Shown here in pieces: positions 54,766 through 64,000 of a stretch of 64,000 nucleotides of DNA (positions are counted from its first letter, which is position 1; every line of letters starts with the position of its first letter). The stretch spans positions 992,001 through 1,056,000 of the forward strand of contig WJXW01000004.1 in NCBI GenBank assembly GCA_015832175.1. Reading direction: 5' to 3'. The notes beneath the pieces are model-generated. The model had not been told where the DNA came from. It was given only the letters and a program-made list of their open reading frames with translations, and made no database searches. The DNA is from Paraphaeosphaeria minitans. Taxonomy: Eukaryota > Ascomycota > Dothideomycetes > Pleosporales > Didymosphaeriaceae. The position numbers and the translations under genes are program-made.

Positions 54766-54994
54766 GGCGCTGGCTGCAGTCGTGTGAGGGCAGTCGAGCA
54801 GTGTGTGGGGAGAACGTGTCTAGGAAAAGTGCGGCTCTGCGGCCACAAGTTTGGGTCAGGGTCAAAGCTCCTGAGCGCATCATCACTCCGCTGCCCACCA
54901 CGAAGTCACCCACAGCCTCATACCGCCGAAGCTGCTACATATTTTCTACATACACTTCTGCGTTCGCCGAGGCTCTCTACCCTGTGTTGCCAGC
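54766..54994. promoter_or_regulatory. shared divergent promoter, membrane protein / GPI12
   Basis: Only 229 bp separate the two divergent ATGs, so both promoters must overlap here. No clear TATA box. Confidence 0.5.
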
Positions 54995-55938
54995 ATGAAT
55001 TGGCTTTCTTGGGCCGTTGTGCCCATCGTCTTCATCTTCGGAATGTGGCTCTACACCTCGCAGCTCGCCAGGTCATTTCCAACGCTGCAGGGCAAACGAA
55101 TACTGCTCCTCATAGCCCATCCAGATGATGAAGCCATGTTCTTCGCGCCCACTCTGCTGGCATTGACGCGTCCAGAGCTCGGAAATCACGTGAAGATACT
55201 GTGTCTCAGCAGCGGTACGACTGATCCATCGCGCTACCCTGTCTCTGCAACCACTAACACGTGCATAGGCGATGCTGATGGTTTGGGTGAGGCCAGAAAG
55301 AAGGAGCTTGTGAAAAGCGGCTTGCAGCTTGGACTGCGCTCAGCAGACGACATTCTCGTTATAGAAGACTCGTGTGTCGCTCCTCGCTGTTGACCTCTTC
55401 TTTCCTAACGCTGTACAGCAACTTTCCAGACTCCATGACCGTAGCATGGCATCCGCGCTTGATCTCAAATCTCTTGATTGCGACTTTTGCGTCCAAGATG
55501 GCCTCTGTATCTTCAAAGCAAGCTCCACAAGCCAGCATTGACGCCATCATCACATTTGATGCCCATGGCATCTCCTCGCATCCCAACCACATCTCCTTGT
55601 ACAATGGCGCGCACGCGTTCTTGAAAGCGCTCATGCACCGTCACAGTGGCTGGGACTGCCCAATCAAGCTCTACACGTTGACCACGACATCTATTCTGCG
55701 TAAATATCTTTCCATAGTGGATGCTCCTGCCACTATGGTTGGCGCTGTCGTACGGAAAAAGGAGCTTGGTGGCTTTCCGACCCCTCTCGTTTTCGCTAGC
55801 TCACCGGTCGGATGCAGAACGGCACAGAAAGCTATGACTACTGCGCATGAGAGCCAAATGAGATGGTTCCGATGGGGTTGGATCACCGTCTCTCGATACA
55901 TGGTGTTGAACGACCTGAAGAAGGAGAGGACATTGTAG
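54995..55938 (+). CDS. GPI12: GlcNAc-PI de-N-acetylase (PIG-L/Gpi12)
   Basis: Three exons: 54995-55214, 55269-55371, 55419-55938. Introns are 54 and 47 bp (GTACGA...CATAG; GTGTGT...TACAG with a CTAAC branch site); 280 residues. An N-terminal membrane anchor (WAVVPIVFIFGMWLYTS) precedes the catalytic LLLIAHPDDEAMFF motif, in which His and Asp/Glu bind zinc. Downstream are LGEARKKEL, TFDAHGISSHPNH and the Tyr/Leu-rich end. The enzyme carries out the second step of GPI-anchor synthesis, deacetylating GlcNAc-PI on the cytosolic ER face. The reading ends shortly after KERTL, in line with family length. Confidence 0.93.
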
Positions 55939-56492
55939 TGTTGACATCTGGTCACTATCTGTCGCATTCATGATCGGTCGGGTGGATTCTGAAGGTGTCA
56001 GCGAGGTCACAAGGTACTAAAGATGCAATTGTCGCCTACCTTGCGTTGAAGCGGAACTACTCACACAGGGGTACGGTCTACGCCCGTGGCGCAGAAGGGG
56101 CAGCCAGCTCCTGTTGAGGAGCACAAAGGACGACTATAGCTTCGCTGCCGGCCAAGCTGACATGTCAGCTCAACTACTGGTTGCTTGAACGTGTTGTGTG
56201 ACACTGTCGCGCAAAATTTGAAAAGGAAATTCCACCACATCCCAGATCACCTCACTGGTACGCATCGGGGATTCCATTTCAACCACTCAAACGTTGCCAG
56301 CAATTTTGCTTCATATTACATCAGACCAAAGATGAAGCCGTGCACCGCGCTTGCCGTCGTGCCTTTGCGCACCACATCACCATATCACTTGCCTAATCTT
56401 CTGACAGGCGATCTACGCAAAGACTTGAATAAGATATAGGCTACCTCGGGCCCCCATCAGGGCAAGACAACGCAAGCTTCGGCCGTGCGACA
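55939..56492. other. intergenic
   Basis: About 550 bp between two plus-strand genes; no supportable feature. Confidence 0.5.
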
Positions 56493-57074
56493 ATGGCTTC
56501 CACCCCACTCCTTCGACTGCCCGTGGAGATGCTTCGAAACGTCACGGACTATCTGGAGATACAAGACCAAGCTCGACTCTCCATGACGAATCGTTACTAT
56601 CGGTTTACGTTGCCGGCTCCAACCCACTCCGAGTTCCTGAGGGCTGAAGCAAGTGAATGGGCGGTGTCGAAGCAGCTCTACACCTGCAAAGTCTGCGTCC
56701 GCTTCCGTGGCCTGCGAAAGTTCGCCGACGATATGAGGAAAGGCACACGCGCCCGTAGCGCATCCGACTCGCGATCACGGTTTTGTCTCGAGTGCGGGGT
56801 CGAGAATGGCTGGTATTCCGAGGGCACAATTATTGCAATCTATGGCAAGCCCGCTGTTTTAGGTTGGGTCTGCAGCGACTTGACCGATCGCAGCGGCTCT
56901 AAAGCATCGTGCGGCTCTCGAGAATTGGCCTGGACGCCATTACAAAGACCGAAGCGCGAGCAATACGGCAACGATTCCCGACTTCAACGAGATGACGAAT
57001 GGGCTTACATGGCACGATCAGACGTCGGAACTAGACTCGCAGAAGAGGAGTATGAGCTTTGGTTCAACATATAG
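56493..57074 (+). CDS. F-box protein with Cys pairs
   Basis: Intronless, 193 residues, ATG at 56493. An F-box (about 5-45) reads LLRLPVEMLRNVTDYLEIQDQARLSMTNRYYR. After it comes a small Cys module, CKVCVRFRGLRKF and RFCLECGVENGWYSEG, then a further Cys (GWVCSDL), typical of the F-box-plus-zinc-module proteins that are abundant in dothideomycetes. F-box proteins bind Skp1 and bring substrates to SCF ubiquitin ligases. The substrate is unknown. No leucine-rich or WD repeats follow. Confidence 0.8.
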   Translation: MASTPLLRLPVEMLRNVTDYLEIQDQARLSMTNRYYRFTLPAPTHSEFLRAEASEWAVSKQLYTCKVCVRFRGLRKFADDMRKGTRARSASDSRSRFCLECGVENGWYSEGTIIAIYGKPAVLGWVCSDLTDRSGSKASCGSRELAWTPLQRPKREQYGNDSRLQRDDEWAYMARSDVGTRLAEEEYELWFNI

Positions 57075-57720
57075 TGGCCGGGTTACAATGAGTTTGCAAG
57101 GGATTAACATGCCAAACGTGTATCGACACGAGAACACATTCAACAGCGATGTCCGGAGGCCCCCTTTCAGGCATCGTGTCTTTCCCGGACGCACTCAGAA
57201 TGTAGGCGTATATGATGTCCTTCAATACATCCTCAGTCCCAACGCAACTTCCCTCATCGTTAATACTGAGAGGTATCTGCAAACGCTGCGGATACTGTGC
57301 ACTGCTCCATCACTTCGTCATCATTCGCTATGCGTTTCTGGAGAAGTGGATGCTGTTCAGCGCACACGTCGAACTCTTCGCTTGTAGTTACATTATACAT
57401 GGCTTGTTTCTCGGTTTGCACAATTTGAATCGTTGAACCTTTTCCATCCAGCTAGCCCTGCTTCGTTCGTTGCCCGCCGTTCGCAGGTTCACCACGTCAC
57501 GCCGATGCTGTTCTTCACAAGGTGTATCGCAGACTTGTAACCCATGGAACACTCAATGCTGAAAGATGTATAGTGCGAGCTTGATAGCTCCCGCGCTATA
57601 CAGACTTCATCTGCTACCTCCGTGTCTGACATTCGATATCTCGGTCATCTACTCATTCAACCACCACTGTCTGTCTTCTCTGAAACTTATTTAATATCTG
57701 AACAAGCCAGCGGACAAAGT
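57075..57720. other. intergenic
   Basis: About 650 bp. No supportable gene. Confidence 0.5.
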
Positions 57721-60286
57721 ATGCCCCTTCCTAACAAAGATTCTCGTCGGAGCACTTCGCCAGATGTCCAACAATCCATTCCGGGACGAACCTCATGGAT
57801 CCAGCGGTTTCGCCAGAGAGTGTCAACACCTGTGTCATGGCATTTCTGGCAGAACTTCCAAAGCAGGAACACTACAAGAGCCAATCTTGACACAGAGCAG
57901 TCACTTGTACGATATTCGCCGGCCCCCAATCCACGTCTCAATCCACCTGATACGCACGCATCAACGAGTAGTGAACCTCTGGCCACACGGATTGCACAGG
58001 TCGGCCGAAGGTTGTCTACTCCGATAGCAAACTATCGCCCACATACAGCACCGCCTAATCGTCATTCTGTAGCCTTTCGACCAATCCGTTGGGAGTTTCG
58101 TGTTGATGGTGCCCGTGGTTCCTCTGGGTCGTCGGGTGCTGAGCCAAAGCAGCGATGTCCTTACGATCCGACGGTATTACAGTTCTTTGATAACTTCGAG
58201 GCTTCTGCCTCCTTCTGCGGCCTCGGCTCCGGATGGCCCTGGTCCACGAGGCCGCAGTTTCCCACTCCGTGCGATGACTGTCTCCAAGGCACCGAACGTG
58301 CACACATCAACGTAAGTCCCAGCGTCTTCACCAGAAAACGTTCGAGGGCACAGCAGCGAAGAAGCTCCGCACGCAACGCCAACGAATCCGCTACCCCAAA
58401 CCGCTCAGTGATGGAAGTCTCCCCAGACCCCCGCAACAGCACACCCCGCCGAGCCCAAACCCCCCGATCCCTCAGACAGACGCCGCTCCAAGCATCGCGG
58501 ACCTGGAACCCCTCCCCCCGACCACCTGAGCGCATGGGACACCGGCCGTCCACCCCGAGCCAAACCTTCAACCAACTCGTCCAAGTCGTCTTGGGCACCG
58601 CAACCCGGCCTACACCCTATGTCCCGGCCCCAAGACTCCACCAGGTCTCCCCCGGCATATCCTTCATCCACCGCAGCGAAGTTAGGGCCCACCAAGCCGC
58701 CATCCGCACAGGGAGCCACTCCCCTGTCCTGGAGCACCAAGCCCGAGGTAACAGGTCTATAGACGTCGTGGGCTATACGTACACTCCCGGCCGCCACGAT
58801 GCCTCCGCCACCGCACTGTATGCCGAGGGCAGCGTCCCAGGCGCCTACCTACCCCCAGCACCCCGCGAAGTCCCATCCCCTACACGCGTGCGCTCGCCAT
58901 TCCGTCGGGAGCGTATCTCGCTGGCGCCCGTGCAGCGACCTGTGCTAGTATCGCGGCTGGACCAGCCGCCATTTGTGCCTGCGCTGCCGGCAGGAACGGT
59001 GTTGCGGCCAGTCAGTGAATGGGCTAGGGTAGGCAGTGCGCCGGAGTCGGGCTGGGAGAGCGTGCTGGGGCATAGTGCGGTGTATCGTGCGAGGGGGAAG
59101 GGGTACAGTCCGCGGGTGCCGAGTCCACTGCATGAGCAGCATGGGGCGGCGAGTTCTGCGGGTGAAAGTAGTGGGTGTGGGGGTGGGAGTAGTGGGGAGT
59201 GGAGTCATGGGACGATGCCAAGTGATGAGGGTGAGGAACGCAGAGGGATGAGACGGAACGGAATAGTGAATGGGGTGGGAAAGGATCCTAGGCTGAGAGG
59301 TGGAGATGGGGAGGAGGATTACTTCTCTCTTCGCGAGAGACAGGTGGGCTGGGATGAAGATTGGAAAGATGGCGGGACTCTCCTTGGCGAAACTCAACAT
59401 CCCCAGGACAAATTCCACTGCAAAATCTTCCCGGGAGATTACAAACTCGATACTTGCATGCATCCCACGGCCGAGATACCCAGTCTCCGCGGCGGCGGCG
59501 GCGGCAAACCCGCACGCAATCGCATCCCAGCATCCTTATTCTATCTGGCAGGCGCTACGGGCAGAAAGCCGGACGAGTCCATCACGGTCGATGCGTGGAA
59601 CAGCATGAAGCCGAAGAAGAGGATGGGCGGACTGCTAGGTATGGCCATGTATGGGTACAAGGGTGGGAAGTCGTTCGTTCCGGAGACGCGGGATCAGGAG
59701 GCGCAGACGAATGCAGAGCCTGAGTCTGCTGCTTCTGTGACGGTGGACGTGGGAGTCAGCGTTGAGTGAGACTTTCCGAAGATATTGCGACGTTTGAGAA
59801 CTCACAGGGTCTAGGTCGCCAGCCGTGGGTTCCGCTCGTGCTGTATCGCCGGCACCGACACCGTCCCGCTCGGGAGATGCTCCTGCTTCTGCAGCTGAAA
59901 AAATTGTAGAAGCAGGAGAGCTCCCGAGCAGTGCTGCTAAGCCTGATGCCGACATGCCCTCCATGCCCGCCGCAGGTCATGTCGCCAACGATACTCCCGC
60001 GGCTACCCCTCCAGAACCAGCGTTGGAGAGTCACGCCAATGATGAAGCATTCGCTCCAGAAGCTACGCCTGCGCCGACACCAGACTACGCTGCAAGTGAC
60101 GCATTAAAATATGGATCAGCGGAGGCTACTCTCCCTTATCCCACTACACCTCCCCCAGCTGATGTCTCTGGGGAGAAGAAGGACGTATCGAAAGATGATG
60201 AGCCTGTTCAGATGCCACTGACGCCAGAGGAGCTCGTGAACAAGGTTGTGGAAGAGATGAGGAGGAAAGGTTTTCTCGTGGGTTGA
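57721..60286 (+). CDS. large disordered protein, unknown function
   Basis: Two exons, 57721-59765 and 59815-60286, with a 49-bp intron (GTGAGA...TCTAG) chosen because it alone keeps frame; 838 residues. ATG at 57721 (the frame upstream opens on GTG). Most of the protein is Arg/Pro/Ser-rich and disordered, with many SP/TP sites. A short ordered part sits at about 165-220 (WEFRVDG, CPYDPTVLQFFDNFEAS, GSGWPW, CDDCLQG). Another at about 600-665 has NRIPASLFYLAGATGRKP and a Gly/Met-rich GGLLGMAMYGYKGGKSF. Exon 2 is Ala/Pro/Glu-rich and ends in a helix (LTPEELVNKVVEEMRRKGFLVG). No family recognised. Confidence 0.72.
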
Positions 60287-60581
60287 TGTCGTAGGGTTGT
60301 ATGAGGTTGGGGCTCTATTCTTGTTGTTGTGTCGATAAAGTAATGCGTTTGTCGATGCTGTAGGATATGGTTTGTAGCAAACTTTGTAGTTTATTGAATG
60401 GGTATCATGTTTTGTGCGTGGCTTTTCCACCGCATTGCACGCCTGGCCACTGGACCTGTGCATTCCCGTGATGTCTATTATCTCTCTTTTGGTTTCAATC
60501 CAGCGTTTTGTTCACCCTCAACCGCACCATATTCCACGCTCTTCACGCACTCTCTCCACCTTACTCCCACGCCTAACCCCC

Positions 60582-61274
60582 CTAGAACGGCTTCGCAACC
60601 TTCCTCGCCTCTCCCCTCCCCGTCCTCATATCCCTGACCTCCTTCCAACTAACCGGCACCAGTACCTCTCCGCCCTCCCCCCGCGCAACCACAACACCCA
60701 GTTCGTTCTTCGCAGTGCTCAAATAATACCCGCCCTGGTCCCCCAAACTAATCACCACGGCGCGGATCAAGTCGCCGACTCTAAAGCTATCCTGCACGGT
60801 GACTTTATCCTTCTCCGTCGCGCGGATGTCCTCGCGCCGGATCTGCGCGGTGAAGGGCGTGCTGCACACGCTCGCGTCGGCGGAGATAGAAGTTGTGTTG
60901 GCGGGCGCAATGACGAGGATCTCGGCGGAGGCGAAGCGGGCGCCCAGGCGGGTGATGCGCGCGAGGACCTGCGCGTCGACCTCGGGGAGGATGTTCGCTG
61001 AGGAAGAGGAGGAGGAGGAGGAGGAGGAGGAGGAGGAGGAGGAGGAGGAGGAGGAGGAGGAGGAGGAGGAGGAGGAGGAACTGACGTCGCCGGGGCGCGA
61101 GATGGAGAGGAGCGGCAGTTTGGTGGTGGTGGGGTTCGGGGAGGGGTGAGAAGCGACGGTGCCGGCTATCGAGGCGTAGATGGCGGAGTCGTGGATGTGT
61201 GTGCCTGGGCCGGGGGCATATTTGGAGGCTGGGCCGAGGAGGGTGCCTGGGAGGGCGAGCGTGGGGAGGGCCAT
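60582..61274 (-). CDS. CSL4: exosome cap subunit Csl4
   Basis: Intronless, 230 residues, ATG at 61272-61274 (the upstream frame opens on TTG). The N-terminal domain begins LPTLALPGTLLGP and contains GTHIHDSAIYASIAG. The S1 domain runs from VLARITRLGARFASAEIL through AQIRREDIRATEKDK and FRVGDLIRAVVISLGDQGGYYLST. Csl4/EXOSC1 caps the RNA exosome that processes and degrades RNA in nucleus and cytoplasm. The linker between the two domains is expanded to 28 consecutive serines, encoded almost only by TCC. The C-terminal zinc-ribbon cysteines of archaeal members are absent, as usual in fungi. Confidence 0.92.
   Translation of the reverse strand: MALPTLALPGTLLGPASKYAPGPGTHIHDSAIYASIAGTVASHPSPNPTTTKLPLLSISRPGDVSSSSSSSSSSSSSSSSSSSSSSSSSSSSANILPEVDAQVLARITRLGARFASAEILVIAPANTTSISADASVCSTPFTAQIRREDIRATEKDKVTVQDSFRVGDLIRAVVISLGDQGGYYLSTAKNELGVVVARGEGGEVLVPVSWKEVRDMRTGRGEARKVAKPF
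60999..61082. repeat. trinucleotide run encoding 28 serines
   Basis: An 84-bp GGA/GAG run on the plus strand (TCC codons on the coding minus strand) inside CSL4. It begins with one TCA and one TCT interruption and ends with AGT; otherwise almost pure. Confidence 0.95.
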
Positions 61275-61903
61275 TGTGGTGGTGTGGGAAGGTTGCGCAG
61301 TCGCGCCGAGTGTGTCTGTGGATGTTGGCAACTTTTTGCTGTCCAGAGCTAGCTCGGCTAAAACTGCCCAAACTTTGCACCTGCGTCATCCCAGTACCAA
61401 TCCTGGCCCATGGCATCGCGCTCCCACGTGATGAGGTGTGCAGTACAATTGTCTGCATGGGGTCCTTGGATGTCGATAAATCAAGCGGAGGTCGAAAGGA
61501 CTACGCATGGTCATGATGGTGGACCAACAGAACGAAGCAGCGTGAGGAATACCGCCACTCAGCGACTCTCTTTGCTTGACAAGACACTACACTATGCTTG
61601 TTTACAAGATCAAGCACGGGCGATGGAGGCCCCCGCGCGGGATAACGGAAAGAAGATAGACGCATCCAGTGCCTCTACGAAAACAACGCGTTTTGCCGCT
61701 CCAATTGACAACGCCGCTGGTGCAACTGCACGCAATACCAAACCCAAGATTGCTCCGATCGCCGAGCCATGCAAGTCCTGCCCGTCTTCCTTCTCAAACA
61801 AAAGTCGTGAAAAGCCATTCGTCGTTGGTAACATGGCACGTGGGACGCTGGGTCGCCCCTTGTTCCGTCTATCAGTCACCCGTAAGTCGGAGCGACAGAG
61901 CCA
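61275..61903. other. intergenic
   Basis: About 630 bp. CACGTG at 61425-61430, followed by AT, lies 150 bp upstream of CSL4 and may be a bHLH/Cbf1 site. A minus-strand frame from the ATG at 61834 (74 codons, hydrophobic AIGAILGLVLRAVAPAAL) is open but unsupported. Confidence 0.45.
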
Positions 61904-63254
61904 TCATACGGCTTGGTAGAGGAGGAGCGGCTCTCCAATGTTTTCTATCTCGGGGATGGTGCACTTGAGGTCGAATGCCTTGGAGAGGACAATCTTGAAT
62001 ATCTGGACACGACGTTAGCCGTGCAACAGAACCTGTTCGACATGAGTATTACCTTCTGCACGTTGATGCTGTGGCTGGTGCTGCTGAAGATGAGACTGGC
62101 TTTCATGGCCTTGGCGAAGCGTTTTGCCTGACAGCGTTAGCTTCGTGGCAGACGTTGGTTCGCGTGCTGTTTACCTGATTGGAAATCTCCTCCTGCTCCT
62201 CGCGCGGGAAGTTGACAAAGTGATCGTACTTGGTGCCGACTAAGAATGGGATTGCGGTTTTGTTAAAGCCTCGTCCTTGACGATACCACTCCTTGATCGA
62301 GTTCAGCGTGCTCTTGCGCGTCAGGTCAAACATGAAGAGTATCGCGACGGCGTCGTTGCAGACGAGCGGCAGCATGTTGACGAACTCGCGCTGGCCTCCG
62401 AGATCCCAGATGGAGAAGGTAATTTCCGTGTTCCTGATGGAGATGGTCTTTTCCATGAAGTTGACGCCTGCGTTGGTCAGTGGAAGGGCTTTCTACGGGC
62501 TATAACGACGCGACAAACCTAGGGTCTGGATGTAGTCCTCGTCCCAGCTGCCCTCGACATATTTGACCATCAGACTGGTCTTTCCAATCTGCGCGTCGCC
62601 GACCATGCCGACCTTGATGACGACGCTGGGGTTCTTGGTCGCGTCTTGCTGCGAGGTGCGCAGGACCTGGTCCTGGCTGTACGACCGCGCATTGCCCTCC
62701 GAGTTTGAGTAGCGGCCCAATTGCGAAGTCGGTCTTGAGTTGGGCTGCCCCGTCTGTGTTTCCTTCGCGCTGTTGTAGTAGCCATGCCGGGGCGGCGTGT
62801 CTGCGTCCGAGGGCGTGTTGAAGCGCGAGTGGTAGCCGTCGCCGCCGTGGCTGCCGCTGTACTGGTAGGCGGTGTCGGAGTACGAGGTCTGGGGGCGGTG
62901 GTGGCTGTCGCTCGAGTAGCCATTGTGGTAGCCAATGTTGCTCTGCTGCAGGTCGGGCATGGGCGCAACGGTGGCGGCGGTGATGGTGGTGATGGTGGTG
63001 TTGTTGCTGTCGTCGCCCTCGGCGGGCTGGTCGACAGGCTGGACGGGGTGGTCCAAGGGCCGGTCCAAGGGCTGGTGCGTGGGCTGCTCCATGGGCAGGT
63101 CCATGAGCTGATCCATGGGCTGCTCCAAGGGTTGGTGCATGGGCTGCTCAGAGGGCTGCTCCAAGGGCTGGTCCATGGACTGGTCTATGGGCTGGTCCAT
63201 GTGTTTCTGCGCCTCATGGGCCTCGCTGGGCACCGGCTCTTGCTGCATGTCCAT
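61904..63254 (-). CDS. septation GTPase Spg1/Tem1 with long N-terminal extension
   Basis: Four exons: 62519-63254, 62175-62467, 62053-62127, 61904-62002. Introns are 51, 47 and 50 bp (GTTTGT, GTAAAC and GTAATA donors; CAG acceptors); 400 residues. The GTPase part (from about 208) has [60 protein letters not shown] and VGTKYD, the Spg1/Tem1 signature, and ends [12 protein letters not shown]. Spg1/Tem1 sits at spindle poles and starts the SIN/MEN kinase cascade for cytokinesis and septation. The extension of about 200 residues is Gln/Pro/Met-rich (units like MDQPLEQP) then Ser/Tyr/Gly-rich. No lipidation motif, as usual for the family. Exon 1 start is the first ATG in frame. Confidence 0.92.
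63025..63200 (-). repeat. 12-bp coding repeat (MDQP/LEQP units)
   Basis: Imperfect 12-bp units of the type ATGGACCAGCCC encode about fourteen four-residue blocks ([20 protein letters not shown]) in the N-terminal extension of the Spg1-like protein. Confidence 0.85.
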
Positions 63255-63740
63255 GGCTGCGAACTGCGGTGTGTCTTGACTCGGGTCGCTTGGGTGTCGC
63301 CGTGGGCGAATAGGAGGGTGTGTGAATAGCGGCTCCAGAGACCAGGCGCTGTTGCGGCCCCGCCTGACGTGGGTGGTGGGACGTGTAGACGAGCGCACGG
63401 AGCATGCTAAACCATCTATTCAAGCGGGCAGTCGAGCGCGTGCGGAACAATGGGGGGAAGGCTGGCGATGGGGAGCTTGTGTTGACGGGCGAGGGATGGG
63501 GGCCTGTGTTGCTGGGGCGCTGTGTTGATTTGGGGCCCTGTTGCTGTTGTTGTTGCGTCTCTGCTGGGCTAGAATGCGACCAATCGCCGCGCGGTGGGGG
63601 ACCACACGATAATGGGCTGGACGACTCGCTGTGGGCCCGTGCGAGCACCCATGTTTTTTTGCCCCGCCATGATCTTTTGAAATTGGTGCAGCAAAAGTCG
63701 CAAACCCGTCCATACGCAACACCTCTCACTGCCGCCCCAG
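63255..63740. promoter_or_regulatory. shared divergent promoter, SPG1-like / RRB1
   Basis: The 486-bp space between divergent ATGs; it must contain both promoters. No clear site recognised. Confidence 0.5.
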
Positions 63741-64000
63741 ATGGCCAAGAGACCCGCAGAATCAGACGGGAACGAGCTGGACGCCGTGAAGAATGGCGAC
63801 CGGCCCATGGAAGTCGACGTAGACGAGGCCGGCGAGTTTGAGGACGAATTCGAGGATGAGTTCGAGAGCGAGGACGAGATATTTGAGGCTGGTGTCGACG
63901 GCAGACCAGACGAGGAGCGAGAAGCAGAGGAGAAAGAGCGTGTGTGCTGTCCCGCTCGCACACTGAGCGGCTGCTAATCCCAGCCAGACGCCATGGAAGT
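63741..64000 (+). CDS. RRB1: ribosome assembly protein Rrb1, 5' part
   Basis: Exon 1 (63741-63939) starts MAKRPAESDGNELDAV and has the acidic run EFEDEFEDEFESEDEIFEAG typical of Rrb1/GRWD1 before its WD40 propeller. A 48-bp intron (GTGTGT...GCCAG) leads to exon 2, which starts at 63988 and is cut by the window edge. Rrb1 is the nucleolar chaperone of ribosomal protein L3 (uL3). Only about 70 residues are visible, so the assignment rests on the acidic N-terminus; the WD40 part should lie just outside. Confidence 0.75.

Noticed and set aside
54130..55128. 332-codon plus-strand frame
   Set aside because: Antisense to the DUF7719-like gene and then overlapping GPI12 exon 1 in the wrong frame; no homology visible.
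60799..61149. Polyglutamate protein on the plus strand
   Set aside because: It is the complement of the polyserine run in CSL4, whose S1 domain fixes the coding strand.
62784..63329. 181-codon Val/Gly-rich plus-strand frame
   Set aside because: Complement of the repeat-rich extension of the Spg1-like gene.

Overview
The window is nuclear DNA of a filamentous ascomycete (Pezizomycotina), most likely a dothideomycete. The evidence is short introns of about 45-90 bp with GTRNGT...YAG borders and CTRAY branch sites, a dispersed single 5S rRNA gene close in sequence to the Neurospora type, an intron-bearing tRNA, and lineage-typical proteins (SRR1-like, EthD, DUF7730-like, Cys-pair F-box, BUD14-type SH3 protein, IRC22).

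Layout. 1-9.4 kb is gene-poor: a broken SRR1-like gene, a two-exon EthD gene and a tRNA-Arg(ACG) in otherwise empty sequence. 9.5-15.8 kb holds a UBP1-like deubiquitinase, an uncharacterised protein ending in tandem acidic repeats, and a small Sec2-domain protein. 17.2-30.5 kb is a dense housekeeping block: BUD14-like SH3 protein, BCS1-like AAA ATPase, Rab7/YPT7 (five exons), an SLC35F-like transporter, PUS4 and a DNAJC17/Cwf23-like J protein. 30.8-33.6 kb is poor: one 5S rRNA gene, a 5S relic and gene relics including a DUF7730-like pseudogene. 33.7-44.4 kb is dense again: a DHX57/YLR419W-like helicase, aprataxin HNT3, IRC22, a CCCH zinc-finger protein and a two-span membrane protein whose last exon lies between two copies of a small hairpin-type repeat. 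44.4-54 kb looks accessory: a possible orphan multi-exon gene, a membrane-protein relic, a methyltransferase, a secreted BYS1/thaumatin-like protein with a 17-residue repeat, and a membrane-anchored berberine-bridge-type FAD oxidase. 54-64 kb returns to conserved genes: a DUF7719-like membrane protein, GPI12, an F-box protein, a large disordered protein, exosome subunit CSL4, the SIN/MEN GTPase SPG1/TEM1 and the first exons of RRB1.

Several conserved genes are divergent pairs sharing promoters of about 230-570 bp (PUS4/DNAJC17, helicase/HNT3, DUF7719/GPI12, SPG1/RRB1). Functions lean to membrane traffic, polarity and cytokinesis (Sec2-like, BUD14-like, YPT7, SPG1), RNA metabolism (PUS4, Cwf23-like, DHX, CSL4, RRB1, CCCH) and ER functions (IRC22, GPI12). 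I see no convincing multi-gene defence or mobile system. The most unusual signals are repeat-driven: a 63-bp coding repeat running past a stop codon, an inverted-repeat element in two copies, a 22-bp promoter repeat, a 28-serine run in CSL4 and a roughly 200-residue repeat-rich extension on SPG1. All exon borders were inferred by eye from splice signals and reading-frame continuity.
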